Position numbers and translations under genes: made by a program
From: Strigamia acuminata
Taxonomy: Eukaryota > Arthropoda > Chilopoda > Geophilomorpha > Linotaeniidae
Reading direction: 5' to 3'
Length of the DNA stretch: 64,000 bases
Assembly (NCBI GenBank): GCA_949358305.1
Contig: OX442317.1
Span: 5,150,186-5,214,185, forward strand
Notes under the pieces: model-generated
Seen by the model: the letters and a program-made list of their open reading frames with translations, nothing else
Databases searched by the model: none
Told to the model about the DNA's origin: nothing
Shown: positions 34,391-45,035 of the stretch, one piece after another
Position numbering within the stretch: the stretch's first letter is position 1
How the letters are laid out: each line of letters begins with the position of its first letter

Positions 34391-37300
34391 ATGTCAGCCC
34401 TTAAAGAAGATGAATCATTTTCTGTTAAGATCTTATTAGAAAAAATTTTTTTTAAAACTTTTTAACACAACTAACTATTTCAAAACTTAATTTTTCAGAA
34501 TGCATATGAAAGTTTTATAGACAAACATCTAAAAACCTACGGCTATTTTTCTAGTGAGTTTTAATCAAATGCTTTAACTACAAAAGCGGCGAGGACTGCA
34601 TCTGGGTCCGAGAATAGAGTTGCTAAGCAACCAAGCGCGATTGGTAGAAAGAAAAAATGGCGCGCGAAATAAAAATGCAGCGGGTCAATCGGACCAGTTT
34701 AATACGAAATTTACGAGCCGCCGAGCTAAAAACACAAAAGTATAAATTAGTTTAATGACCAAACTTAATTTATTTTTATAGAATCTCAAACAGAATTGGA
34801 CGATGAGAGGGAAAACTGGAAGGAATATGAATATGACTTTGCCGCTTTGTGGGGCAAAACGTGCTCCTTGGGAAAATGTAAAAGTCGATTATCAGTCGAA
34901 GATATTAATTCGGAAGGAGATATTTCCAAACAAAGTGTGTTTGATGACGACATATTTACTTCTAAAAATTTTATAAAATGAGAAAAAGAAAAAAAATACA
35001 AAAAAATGAAAAAAATCGAGATTTTTCTACACATTTTTGTATTTTTGGTGCCAATTTGCACTTTTATGCACGTAAAACACGCACAACTTCCTGGAATCGA
35101 GCAGCACGATTTTTATTTGATCCATTCACACAACGTTTTGTGACTAAATCAATTTCTCATCAGATTGCGTGTTGAATTTGTCACGTTTTATTGATCAAAA
35201 AGCCACTCCCTACGTGAAAAGGAATTGGTTTTTATTTGTTGCGCGTTGAGCATCCGAAAAACAAACATTCATTTAGTACTCGGTTTGCGTGTTTTTTATT
35301 AGAATAAGTAAAGCGGTGCAGAATGAAAAAGAAGAGTAAGTTAAATCGCTTAGAATACGAAAGCTTAATTTGAGTTAATTCTAGATTTCGTAATTAAGAG
35401 TGAAACGTTTACATATTGATTTTCAGCTCAATTAATCAATTTCAAACGAAGAAGTTTGAACTACTTCCAGAGATTGCCGCCGGATGTGATAAATTCGGAA
35501 GCCACCGTGAGATGGTAAATTTAAATTAAAAAATTACTATAAATTTTTTTTTCGACATTTAATTGGAATTATTGTTCAGGCCTGTGGAAATGCAAGTTCT
35601 AAGCCAACGGATTCAACACACCGACCACATTCCGTTCTCTCCCGAACCATTATCCTTAACTGGTGAGTTTAATTAGGACAATTTTTAATTTTTTTTATAT
35701 ACTAATATTAAATGTATTTTTTGAATGGAAAAGTTACAGACCGGATGACGCTTTTTCGACCCCGAATAGATGGAAGAGTTGTTTTTTCCTATCCAGTAAT
35801 TTGTGGCAAAAAAGTGTGTAATTCTACATCAATTTTTGTTTTTGTTTTAAATTTCTCATCTTACTTTCAGTTTACAAAATCTTACAACGGAAGTAAAATT
35901 TCGTATCCCTCCGACACGAAGAAATCGTTTCCCCCTTTTTCGCTCGTATTCGAGTCCCGCTTCGAAAGTGGCAATTTGGCTAAAGCAATTCAAATGTAAA
36001 AAACCGAATCCAATCAAAGTTAAAAACGTTAAATTTTTATTTTATTTACGTTTAGAAGCCCGACGACCTACGAACTGTATTTGCGCCCAGATCTGTACTC
36101 GGAAGGACACGCTCAGTGGTTTTATTTCAAAGTACAAAACATGAAAAGAGGAATCAATTACAAGTATTATCCAATAACTAATGACCAGTAATGTATTTAT
36201 TACATCTTGATGATTACAAACAGATTTTCCATAGTAAATCTGCACAAAATCGCGGGTTTGTACGATTTCGGCATGAAACCCGTCATGTACTCCGACCGTT
36301 TAGCCGAAACACTGTCTTGCGGATGGCAGAGAGTCGGCGAAAAAATCAGCTACAGCAAGAACGACTAGTTAGACATTTTATAGCGAAATATAATATTGAT
36401 TTTAATTTTATTCTAATTTTAGTGATCCAACCACCGGTGAAAGACCAACATCGCTCCACACTTTATCTTGGACTTGTCAATTTCCATTCGAAAACGACAC
36501 CGTTTACTTCGCTCATTCATTCCCGTACACGTACAGCGATTTGCAGGATTATCTCATCGATTTAACCAAGGATCCTATCAGGTCCCAATGGTGCACTGTT
36601 GACACATTGTGCCACTCGTTAGCAGGGAACCGCATTTATGTCGTCACGGTTTTCTCGCCCATTGAAACGGCTCAAGTAAACGAGATCAAAATGAATTTTT
36701 TTTTTTTGTTTTAGGGTAAATAATTTGATTTTATTCGCAGAGAAAACGAGTGATAGTTTTGACAGCGCGCGTCCATCCGGGCGAAACACCCAGTTCGTGG
36801 GTCATGAAAGGGTTGATCGACTTCCTGACGAGCGACACGGCGGTCGCGCAAACATTGCGCGAGAAATTTATATTTAAACTCGTTCCGATGCTCAATCCCG
36901 ACGGCGTCATCGTCGGTAACAACCGGTATTCATTATCCGGCCGAGATTTGAACCGAACGTACAAAACGCTGCTCAAAGACGTGTTTCCGCCCACGTGGCA
37001 TTTGCGACGAATGGTCCGCAGGTAAACCGTCAAAATGAGAATACAAAGTTTCCAAAATTAATTAATTTGTTTATCTATCAGGATGCTCGAGGAATACGAA
37101 GTGGCTTTGTATTGCGACCTGCACGGACACAGTCGGAAACCAAACATGTTCGTTTACGGCTGCGAGAATCCGTGCGACAGTCCGAATTATTTACGGGAAC
37201 AGATTTTCCCGCTGGTTTTGGGCCAGCACGCGCCGGATATGGTAGAGAAATTAATTGTAAGTGGTTAAAAACGATCCTGACGTGTTTGTATTTTCAGTTT

Positions 37301-39361
37301 TCTTTCTCGCAATGCAAATTCCACATGCACAAGCAACGTGAAGGGACCGGCCGGGTCGTCATGTGGCTGATGGGTGTTACGAATAGCTACACTTTGGAGG
37401 TTTCGTTTGCCGGCTCCACTCTGGGCGAGCGAAAAGCCACTCACTTTTCCACCGCTGATTACAAACGGATGGCCGAGTATCTGTGTTTCTCCATTGCCGA
37501 TTATTTTGATGATGGCAAAGCGAAGGTATGGGTTCCTTGAAAGGAAGTTTTGTTTTGCGATTAATTTTTTTGTTTTGTTTTATTTAACTGCTGCTATTTG
37601 GACTACAATTTGTACGATTTGAATGTTGAGAGGCGTTGAGAGATGTAATTTAAACGATTTAAACGATTTTTTCTTTAGTATTTTGAAAATCAGTTGGCGT
37701 GGAGGAAATCGATGTTGCAGCAACTGGATGAAAACGGGTCCGAACCGCTTTCGATGTCGCCCAAATCGGCGATTGTGTTTCGAGAAAGGTTTGTTTTTGT
37801 TTTTGTTTTGGTGCGAGTGGATTAAATCACCGATGATGAAGTCGTAAAAGGTTTGACAAGAATTTATTCTTGGTTGTTACGGAGATGGATTCGAATACCA
37901 GAACTGCTTTTTTTAAAAAAAAATTATTTTTAGTTTTGTTTAGCTGTTGTGATGGAGTTTATTCACGACGGTTTTTCCGGGAGCAGACATTGAATTCCTT
38001 CGAGTTGTTTGTACGTAGTTTTGCTTTTAGATTGTGCAAAAGTAGAATTTCAAGGGTAAACATTATTTTGTTTTTTAATTCTGGTGTTTGTTTTGCATCC
38101 GTAATAATTGACAGATGATTACAAATTTATGCTCTGAGGTGATTTGCTTTTAGATCGGTTACAAAGGTTTAATTTTGTTTTGTTTTTTGTTTTAGTGAAA
38201 CCAGTGCTGAAAGTGTGTTGACGGAAGATCAAATTGATGAATCGTTGCAGAAAGTTCGTGTTTCGTGGTTTAAAAATCGGAAATTTTTAATTGGATGTTT
38301 AAATTTAGGGAAAATCGGAGTCGCAAAAGAAAGCGGAAGTGCCTGTAAGTGGTCAAAACGAAATTACGGATTGCCCCGTTGCAACTAAAAAGAAGAAGAA
38401 AAAGGTGTTTTTATTTATTTGGATGAATTTGAATTTAGTGAATTAATTTTCTCGGCGTTTTTCAGAAACGTTTTCGTTCGGCCAACTCGAATCCCAATAA
38501 ATTATTGGGCGTGGCAGTGGCAAAGCCAGTCAGTAAGTTGAACGCTGGAATGTGCATAAAACATGCGTTTAATCACTTAATTTTTACAGACGTTCCCAGT
38601 AAACCTCGTGTGCGAAGCTCGACCTTGAAGAATATAGTTTCCGTCCCGAGAAAACGAACATCCGACGAAACTACGGCAACCGCCACTTGTAAATTGACGG
38701 AAATTATATAAAAATAATTCTAAAATCAAATTATTAATTTTTTTTGTGTTTAGGGCAACGATACCAGAAGTTATTCGAGCCACAGAATCACGAACGATGC
38801 AATTCGACCTTCAATTTGATCCGCGTCACCTCTCCAAGACGAACCCGCTTACGAAGTTTACTAAATTTACAGCGAAATATAATTGCTCAGGCTTTAGTTT
38901 TGCGTGAAAGTTCGCCCCTGCACAAGTACGTTGAATTAAACAGCGCTCAAAGTCAAATTGGTTGACAATTTTTTTTTTTTAAGGAAACTGACCAAGAGTA
39001 TTTTAAAGGAGACGTTGGCGACGAGCGAAAGTTTATCGAAGGAAGTGAGTTTGTCTAAAAGTTAAATTAATTTTGATAATTAATATTTTTTTAAAAAAAA
39101 AATCAGCTTCAGCAGATTAACGACGCCGACAAAAAGGCCATGAGGATGGCATTAGCCGAGAGGAATAAGGCTAAACCGAAGTACGTTAAGAGTTAATCGG
39201 GAGGGGATTCAGAGGTTGGGGATTTACAGAGTTGCTAATTTGTAGAAAGCCATCCGTTGTGCGGCCGTTTGTCCCACGGTTTAAGCCGATGGCTTCAATG
39301 CCGTTTCAATTGAGTATTAAAACCACCACTAGAGTCAGTTACAAGGGCATAATGGTGCCTT
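34391..39361 (+). CDS. cytosolic carboxypeptidase, CCP2/CCP3 (AGBL2/3) type
   Basis: M14 metallopeptidase that trims glutamates from tubulin tails. Core exons: 35323-35335, 35427-35514, 35580-35662, 35740-35795, 35871-35995, 36056-36163, 36224-36367, 36423-36675, 36741-37021, 37082-37241, 37298-37525, 37679-37788, then small exons to the stop at 39359-39361. The N-terminal CCP domain shows [17 protein letters not shown]. Zinc ligands are His and Glu of [11 protein letters not shown] and His of YCDLHGHS; the binding Arg is in GRDLNRTYK and the catalytic Glu in [10 protein letters not shown]. The tail is Lys/Arg-rich. Exons at 34391-34423, 34499-34553 and 34782-34877 encode a motif ([17 protein letters not shown]) like the AGBL2 N terminus and can join in phase to 35427, skipping 35323-35335. 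Whether they form the true start is uncertain. Confidence 0.85.
34619..34631. promoter_or_regulatory. RFX X-box-like palindrome
   Basis: GTTGCTAAGCAAC is a perfect inverted repeat with a one-base spacer and fits the insect X-box consensus RYYVYY-N(1-3)-RRHRAC bound by RFX factors, which control ciliary genes. It lies next to a CGCGATTGG (inverted CCAAT) and just upstream of exon 34782, beside a gene whose family acts on axonemal tubulin. Confidence 0.55.
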
Positions 39362-39698
39362 GACGTTTTAAAAACAGAGAAAAAATAATTAATTTTGTTG
39401 TATTTTTACCTTTCGTTCAAACTCTTTCGTGTTGTGAATTTATGGTGAAAATGTAAAACGCTGAAAAAAATTGAAAACGCTTCAAATTAAATCTCTTTGT
39501 ACATTTTACAAACAAAATTGCTTTTAATTTGAATGATTACAGACTAACACTAGGCGCAAGACTGATTATTCATTGAACTAACAGTTATGACACACAAACA
39601 TTGAATTAATTGTTAATTTTCGTACATTTTAGTCGCGTTTAAAATACTTTAGGACTATTCGTGCTCGAAGAAAGATGGATAGAGGTATGTGGAGTAAT

Positions 39699-42600
39699 TT
39701 ATTTTGATTTCTTGTTCTTCAAATCCAGCAGGGATTCCACTATTTCTATAATAGCAATGGTTGACAGCCCCAAATATAGGCCCAGATTGCCTCCAATGTC
39801 GCAGAGCAAAGCGATGAAATCGTAGGCCAGTTTCTCTCTGACTAAGGTGTAGTAATTGGTGGGGTAGAAGAAATTAAGCCTGCTCTTCTTGCTGGTTAAA
39901 TTGAGGTTGTTGGCTGTTCGCGCGACGGAATATATTTTCTCGCTGCAAACTTGTTTACATTTGCATTCCTGTTCTCGGTCGGTCTCTATGGCCACCTTCC
40001 ACACGGCCCTTAGCGTGTGTTTCGAGTTGTTTAGATTATTGCAAACGGGTAAATTGTTCTGTCCTTCCATGAAGGGAAGTCTGTACGAGATAAAAAGGTA
40101 AAGCGATGTATATGCAGGGGCGGATCTAAATCAGGGCAAATAGGACTTGAGCTCAGGGTCCCCAAATTCTAGGGCGCCCCCAAGGAAGTCGGGTCACTTC
40201 ATCGAATCCCGTTTCATCGAATGGCGGTTTTTTTCGATGAGATTTACCATTTTTTCAAAATTTTCGATGAAACGGTACACTAAAAAAATCCAAAAACCAA
40301 AAACCTGACCTGACCTGACCTGACCTGCCCTAACCTAACCTAACCTGACCTAACACAACCTAACCTAACCACGTGAATAACATCCCCGATGATGGCCGAA
40401 AATTTGATGAAACGTACCGAGCGGAATTTAAATTCGATGAAACGACCCCCGTTTTCCCACATTTCAAAAAATGATAAAAAAAATTAGAATTTGATGAAAC
40501 GGAATTCGATGAAGTGATTCGATCTGCCCCCCCCCCCCCAAGACACAACGCAATATACTAGTAAGTTATGTTATAAGAAGCAATAAAACGTGTAAGTGTA
40601 AAAATAATATCGGCTTTTATGTCATTTGACATCCTTTGGCGTCTTTTTGACATTTTTTTACGTCATTGAGCATCTTTGATGTCATTTGGTGGTTTCCGGA
40701 ACGGAAACTGCTGTATTTACGTCATTGTATCTATTTAACTATATACAGGGTGGACAAAAAGTATTGTTCACAGTAAATAATTCCCAATCTGTTTTAGATG
40801 TTGATTTAGCAAAATGATTGTAAGGGTAGTTTTTTAGGGGAAATCCAATTATGACATCAAACTTGACCTCAGACGTCATCTTCAAGGTCATCCATACTGT
40901 AAGTCGAGAACCGTGACAGATAGAGAGAAAAAGTGAATTAGAAAGTTGTAGAGGACCATCTAATTAGTCTAGAACTTTTCTTAAAAAAATTATTTCTAAC
41001 TGAAAAGTTTGAGAAAAAGAGGTTTGAAACATTAGTCTACTCAGCTTGTAACTCAGCTTTGTAACCTAAAACTATTGAGGCAACCAAGCTAATCCTCAAT
41101 TCGGACACTTTATTGGGTCATACTTTTAAGTGGAAGACAGGAAACACAAAAGAAAGGAAATAATTTATTTTGGAAATACATTCCAACATGATAGGTTTAG
41201 GTTACAAGCTGAGTAGACTTATATTTCAAACCTTTTTTTCTCAAAACCTTTCAGTTAGAGATAATTTTTTTAAGAACAGTTCTAGACTAATTAGATGGTC
41301 CTTTACAATTTTCTAATTCACTTTTTCTCTCTATCTGTCCCGGTTCTCGAGTTACAATTTGGATGACCTTGAGGATGACCTCTGAGGTCAAATTGGATGT
41401 CATAATTGGATTTCCCCCGACATACTACTCTTACAATCATTTTGCTGAATCAACATCTAAAACGGTTTTTGAATTATTTACTGTGAACCACACTTTTTGT
41501 CCACCCTGTATATATACTGTATGTATTTTGATAAAGGGGCCCTGAAAAAACCTCAAGCCCAGGGTCCCTAAAAGCTAGATCCGCCCCTGTGTATATGGCA
41601 TAAGCATAGTTTGTGACAAGTACCTGCATGTTAAGTTGAGCAGTTTTTCTTTCCTTAGCGTGCAGCTTTTGATACAGTTGACTTTGTCGAGTTGCGAATA
41701 ACAAGGTGAATTTGCAGTGTTGATTCTCAGAAACTGAAAGAAAGAAAAAATACAGTAGAGCATCGATTATCTGAAAGTCGATCCCTGATCAAGAACGACG
41801 GGGGAAATCAGAAAAGGAAGTGTTTGGGCTTAATTGTTAAGCACGTTTCTTGCTTTTCTGAGGTTGCAAACTTGTTTGTATGATATTGCCACGTCGATAT
41901 CGCTTTTTGCTGATGTAAAATATATTGACCGATAACTGCTTATGTCTCCGGGTTCGTAGACGTTGAACTAAACCGTACAAATATAGTAACTATCTTGGTA
42001 CAGTAGGAAGATGGAAGGTTATAAACGCTTACAATATTTTCAAATACAGTGCACTTTGACGTCATAGGTTTCCGTTCGATCACCAATTTTGTTTTTCGAC
42101 CCTCGAAAGCCAATGGTTGATCTAAGGATGTAAGGATTTTGATTACAATTAACGCTAAGTAAGGAAGTTGCACTCACTTGGAGTAATGGTAATGCATTTG
42201 TAGTATGGTAGATCTACGTCGGTGATAGTAAGGAAACGATCCATTGGAGAAAGTAGTTTGTTTCGTTCCTGTTAAATTTAAAATATTTCAGATCGTGTGT
42301 TGACATTTGAGAATGCAGTGCTGGACTGGCCCGGCAGGTCCCTTTTGTGGGCCCTGGCCCTGGCCCTGTCCCGTTGCCTCGCCTCACCCCCTACTGTAAC
42401 CACCACAAACTCCTCACCCTGTCTAACCTTCTGCGCCTAAACGACTTATCTTCTCTCGCTGATGCGATCAGAGACCCAAGTTACCCGCCCATTTCATTGC
42501 AGAATATTATAACTCGGAAATTTCCTTGCGATCCACACGTCTCCACTCATTTGAGGTCACCGCCCGGATCTCCAGCTATTTGGCTAGAACCTTTCCTTTC

Positions 42601-43288
42601 TGCTGCACCGTGATGTGGAACGTCCTCCCGCTTGAGGTCCGCCTGCCCAGTTGGCCCTGTAAACCTCTCTCTTCCCTGTAGGATACTCACGTATAGAGTT
42701 ACAGTCGTATCTTGTCTCGAGCTGGTGTATCTCCAGAGGTTTTCAGCTGTATCGTTGTCCATTAGATCTACGACCTGATTCATTAAACACTTAACCATGA
42801 CCATTTGGGCTTCTATGCTATCTTTCGCTAAAACTTTTTCTTTGAACTCAGTAATCTTTTCTGAATTCATTACGCAGAAAGTGATAATTGGGAATTCGAC
42901 TCGTTCGAAAACTTCGAGTGTCACGGAAGAGGTAATTGGTTCCTCTGAAAAGTATACGATTCTGTTTACAGCTTGGAATATGCACAGCGACAACGAAGCG
43001 ATAATTAGCACGAGCCAGAAGAATTTGATCAAAAACATTCGATCTCCAGATAGAAGGTTGTGCACTCCAGGGCTGAGACTTAAAATTTTGTTTTTCAGCA
43101 ATCGTTGGGCCATTTTTTTGCGGACTATGCGTTTGATACGTAATTGGACCGGGTTGCCCAATTGGCGAGCCAAGTTTCGATTTGGATCGTCGTCTATTTA
43201 AAATAGTTTTATTGCTTAAACTGATTAATTAGGTATTTTTATAAAGTGTCTTACCTTTGTATTTTTCAAAATTGTGCGAGGTCCACAT
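39699..43288 (-). CDS. DEG/ENaC (pickpocket-type) sodium channel I
   Basis: Exons: 43255-43288, 42691-43193, 42178-42268, 42033-42121, 41624-41733, 39699-40080; 1209 nt, 402 residues, all phases fitting. The first membrane segment is in exon 2 (FLIKFFWLVLIIASLSLCIFQ). The extracellular loop has the TITDVDLPYYKC region, NSPCYSQ, CIKSCTLRK and the LPFMEG motif, followed by CKCKQVC. The pore-side signature is AYDFIALLCDIGGNLGLYLGLSTIAIIE near the C terminus. These subunits form trimeric amiloride-type channels used in taste, pheromone and mechanical sensing. It is shorter than the usual 450-550 residues. Its fifth intron holds a 1.5-kb hAT element with another transposon nested in it. Confidence 0.85.
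40115..41589. mobile_element. hAT element with 8-bp TSD, host of nested insert
   Basis: Left end CAGGGGCGGATCTA, right end TAGATCCGCCCCTG, an exact 14-bp inverted repeat. Both sides carry TGTATATG (40107-40114 and 41590-41597), a perfect 8-bp duplication. The inside includes an AACCT/CCTGA tract (about 40306-40370), runs of TCATCGAATT-type repeats, and the foldback element listed next. Confidence 0.9.
40746..41508. mobile_element. CAGGGTG foldback transposon (nested)
   Basis: Starts CAGGGTGGACAAAAAGT and ends ACTTTTTGTCCACCCTG. The two arms pair for about 300 bp, meeting near the AGTCTACTCAGCTTGTAAC motifs at about 41034 and 41202. TA lies on both sides. It sits inside the hAT element, so it inserted later. 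No coding capacity. Related to elements at 9269 and 60596. Confidence 0.82.
41751..41800 (+). mobile_element. pogo/Tigger-like terminal end in channel intron
   Basis: TACAGTAGAGCATCGATTATC followed by TGAAAGTCGATCCCTGATC resembles a pogo/Tigger inverted repeat. It begins 18 bp from a splice acceptor of channel I (41734). The opposite end is not clear. Confidence 0.4.
42310..42677 (+). mobile_element. non-LTR retrotransposon 3' coding fragment
   Basis: A GC-rich insert in channel I's intron 2. Frames here read NHHKLLTLSNLLRLNDLSS and, after a shift, RTFPFCCTVMWNVLPLEV, which resembles the C-terminal part of non-LTR reverse transcriptase proteins (phenylalanine-proline-rich ...WN-LP ending). 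It has frameshifts and no RT core, so it is a dead fragment. Confidence 0.5.
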
Positions 43289-43351
43289 TGTGGTGTTTGG
43301 AATTGGATACGAATAAACTGCAGGTGTGGACAGTGGATTGAAGCTTTTTAT

Positions 43352-43615
43352 TTGATCAAAAGGAAATATGGAATTGAGTTGTGTGAGAACAAACTGTTGT
43401 TCTGCTCAAACAAAAACAAGTTGTTGCTGACAACTAAGGTAATTACTGTAAAAAGGTTTGCTCAAGATTGTGAATCACGGCACTTGTAAATATTTTATTA
43501 GCACAATTTCCGGTTAAGAGTTGTCAAAAGTGAGAGTACAATGTAACCATGGTAAATGGTATTCAACTTCAAATTTAACATTAACCTGATAACATTAATC
43601 CAGTGCTAATAAGCT
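43352..43615. repeat. direct repeat, left copy
   Basis: About 260 bp starting TTGATCAAAAGG and including GAATTGAGTTGTGTGAGAAC and CATTAACCTGATAACATTAA. It recurs in the same orientation at 44655-44937. Between the copies lies the nested transposon pair below. Confidence 0.8.
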
Positions 43616-43640
43616 GCAACAAAGAGGTCAAAAACACTAC

Positions 43641-44572
43641 CGTATTAGCCCACTTATTGCCGCATGCCATTGGGCATGGATTTATCATCTTTTTCAAAAC
43701 TCACTCAAAAAGTCTATACCGGCATGCGGGTATAGAGTAAAACATGCCGGTTTAAGTGAAAAAAAAAACTGTTTTTTTTTGTTTAAAAGAGCCCAGATGA
43801 ATAATTATCTTAAAATTTGGGCCTGAAGTTTAAGTTTTCTTGATATTCTGAAGATTACTACTAAATTTTTGAGAAAATGTATAGAAATTTATGCCAATTA
43901 CCTACATCTTGGACATCTAAATATGCGTTTTAAGCATGTTTTGGGCTCAAAATTAAAAAAAAATTGTACTCACTTACACCAGCGTGCTGTTAAAAATGGG
44001 GTGTATTGGCCTCCTGGTAATACTCACACTACACCGACATGCGGCAATAGAGAGTTTGCGGGATGCATTTTTCCCTTACAGTTAAAGACTATACGGTATA
44101 AAAATAGTGTAAGGGAAAAATGATAAATTAAGTTTTCCCTTTTCCACTTTTTCCTTATCACTACACTATTTCAGCCAACTACTGACAGTTAGTAATTTTG
44201 GGCCTAAAAATTCAATTTGGGGACGTAAATGTTCAAATTTCTGCATAAAATTCCATTATTATGCCTATAAAGAATGGTTTTGGGCCTAAAATTCAATTTT
44301 TGGCCTCACTTATCATTCAATCTATGTACCTATGACTGTGATGTGTTTGATCGGGACAACCAAATAATCGCCATTTGCAATGGGCGGAGCTAACAATATA
44401 GTGTTCTCAATTCTGATTGGCTGCGCTATATCTTAATTTAGTGTTGAAAACGATACACTAAAGATTTTTCCCTTACAATATGGCACTAAAATAGTGTAAC
44501 GTGACACAAAATAAGGGAAAAATGAATCCCGCAAACGCTCTAATAAGCGGGGTAATACGGTATTTATTTAAA
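43641..44572. mobile_element. inverted-repeat element with nested second element
   Basis: Outer ends TACCGTATTAGCCCACTTA and TAAGCGGGGTAATACGGTA. The outer body has GGCATGC palindromes (43670-44045). Inside, at about 44047-44540, a second element has ends AGAG-TTTGCGGGATGCATTTTTCCCTTA and its inverse (...AAGGGAAAAATGAATCCCGCAAACGCTCT). A relative of the outer element is at 45963-46335. Confidence 0.7.
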
Positions 44573-44654
44573 TGTTAGTCGACTTGACACGGAATTAACA
44601 TTTCAAGGGCTTTAGCTACAAAGTTAATGTGAAACTCGGTGGCTTTCAGACATT
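44570..44654 (-). pseudogene. fragment of the large secreted cysteine-rich gene
   Basis: Closely matches 48076-48165 of the intact gene at 48 kb (TCGACTTGACACGGAATTAACATTTCAAGGGC, GTTAATGTGAAAC). Only about 28 codons are present, so this is a displaced, dead piece. Confidence 0.8.
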
Positions 44655-44937
44655 TACATGCGTCAAAAGGAGATATGAAATTGAGTTGTGTGAGAACAAA
44701 CTGTTGTTCTTTTCAAACAAAAACAAGTTGTGGCTGACAACTAATGTAATTACTGTAATTGTTCGTGGGAAGAAAAAGTTTGCTCAAGATTGTGAATCAC
44801 GCCACTTGTAAATATTTTATTAGCTCAATTTCCGGTTAAGAATGATCAAAAGTGAGAGTACAATGTAACCATGGTAAATGGTAATCAACTTCAAATTTAA
44901 CATTAACCTGATAACATTAATCCAGTGCTAATAAGAG
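44655..44937. repeat. direct repeat, right copy
   Basis: Second copy of the repeat at 43352-43615, with a 20-bp insertion (ATTGTTCGTGGGAAGAAAA). It begins exactly where the secreted-gene fragment stops. Confidence 0.8.
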
Positions 44938-45035
44938 GTGAAAAACACGAAAGGGCAGTGTTTCTCAAACGGTGGGTCGTAAAAATATAAATTTTTAGAG
45001 AGATTTGGTTGGGATTTGCGGAGATGAACATAAGT

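Noticed and set aside
36995-37540. 181-codon frame read as one exon
   Set aside because: It runs through two introns of the carboxypeptidase; only the part from 37298 on is in the gene's frame.
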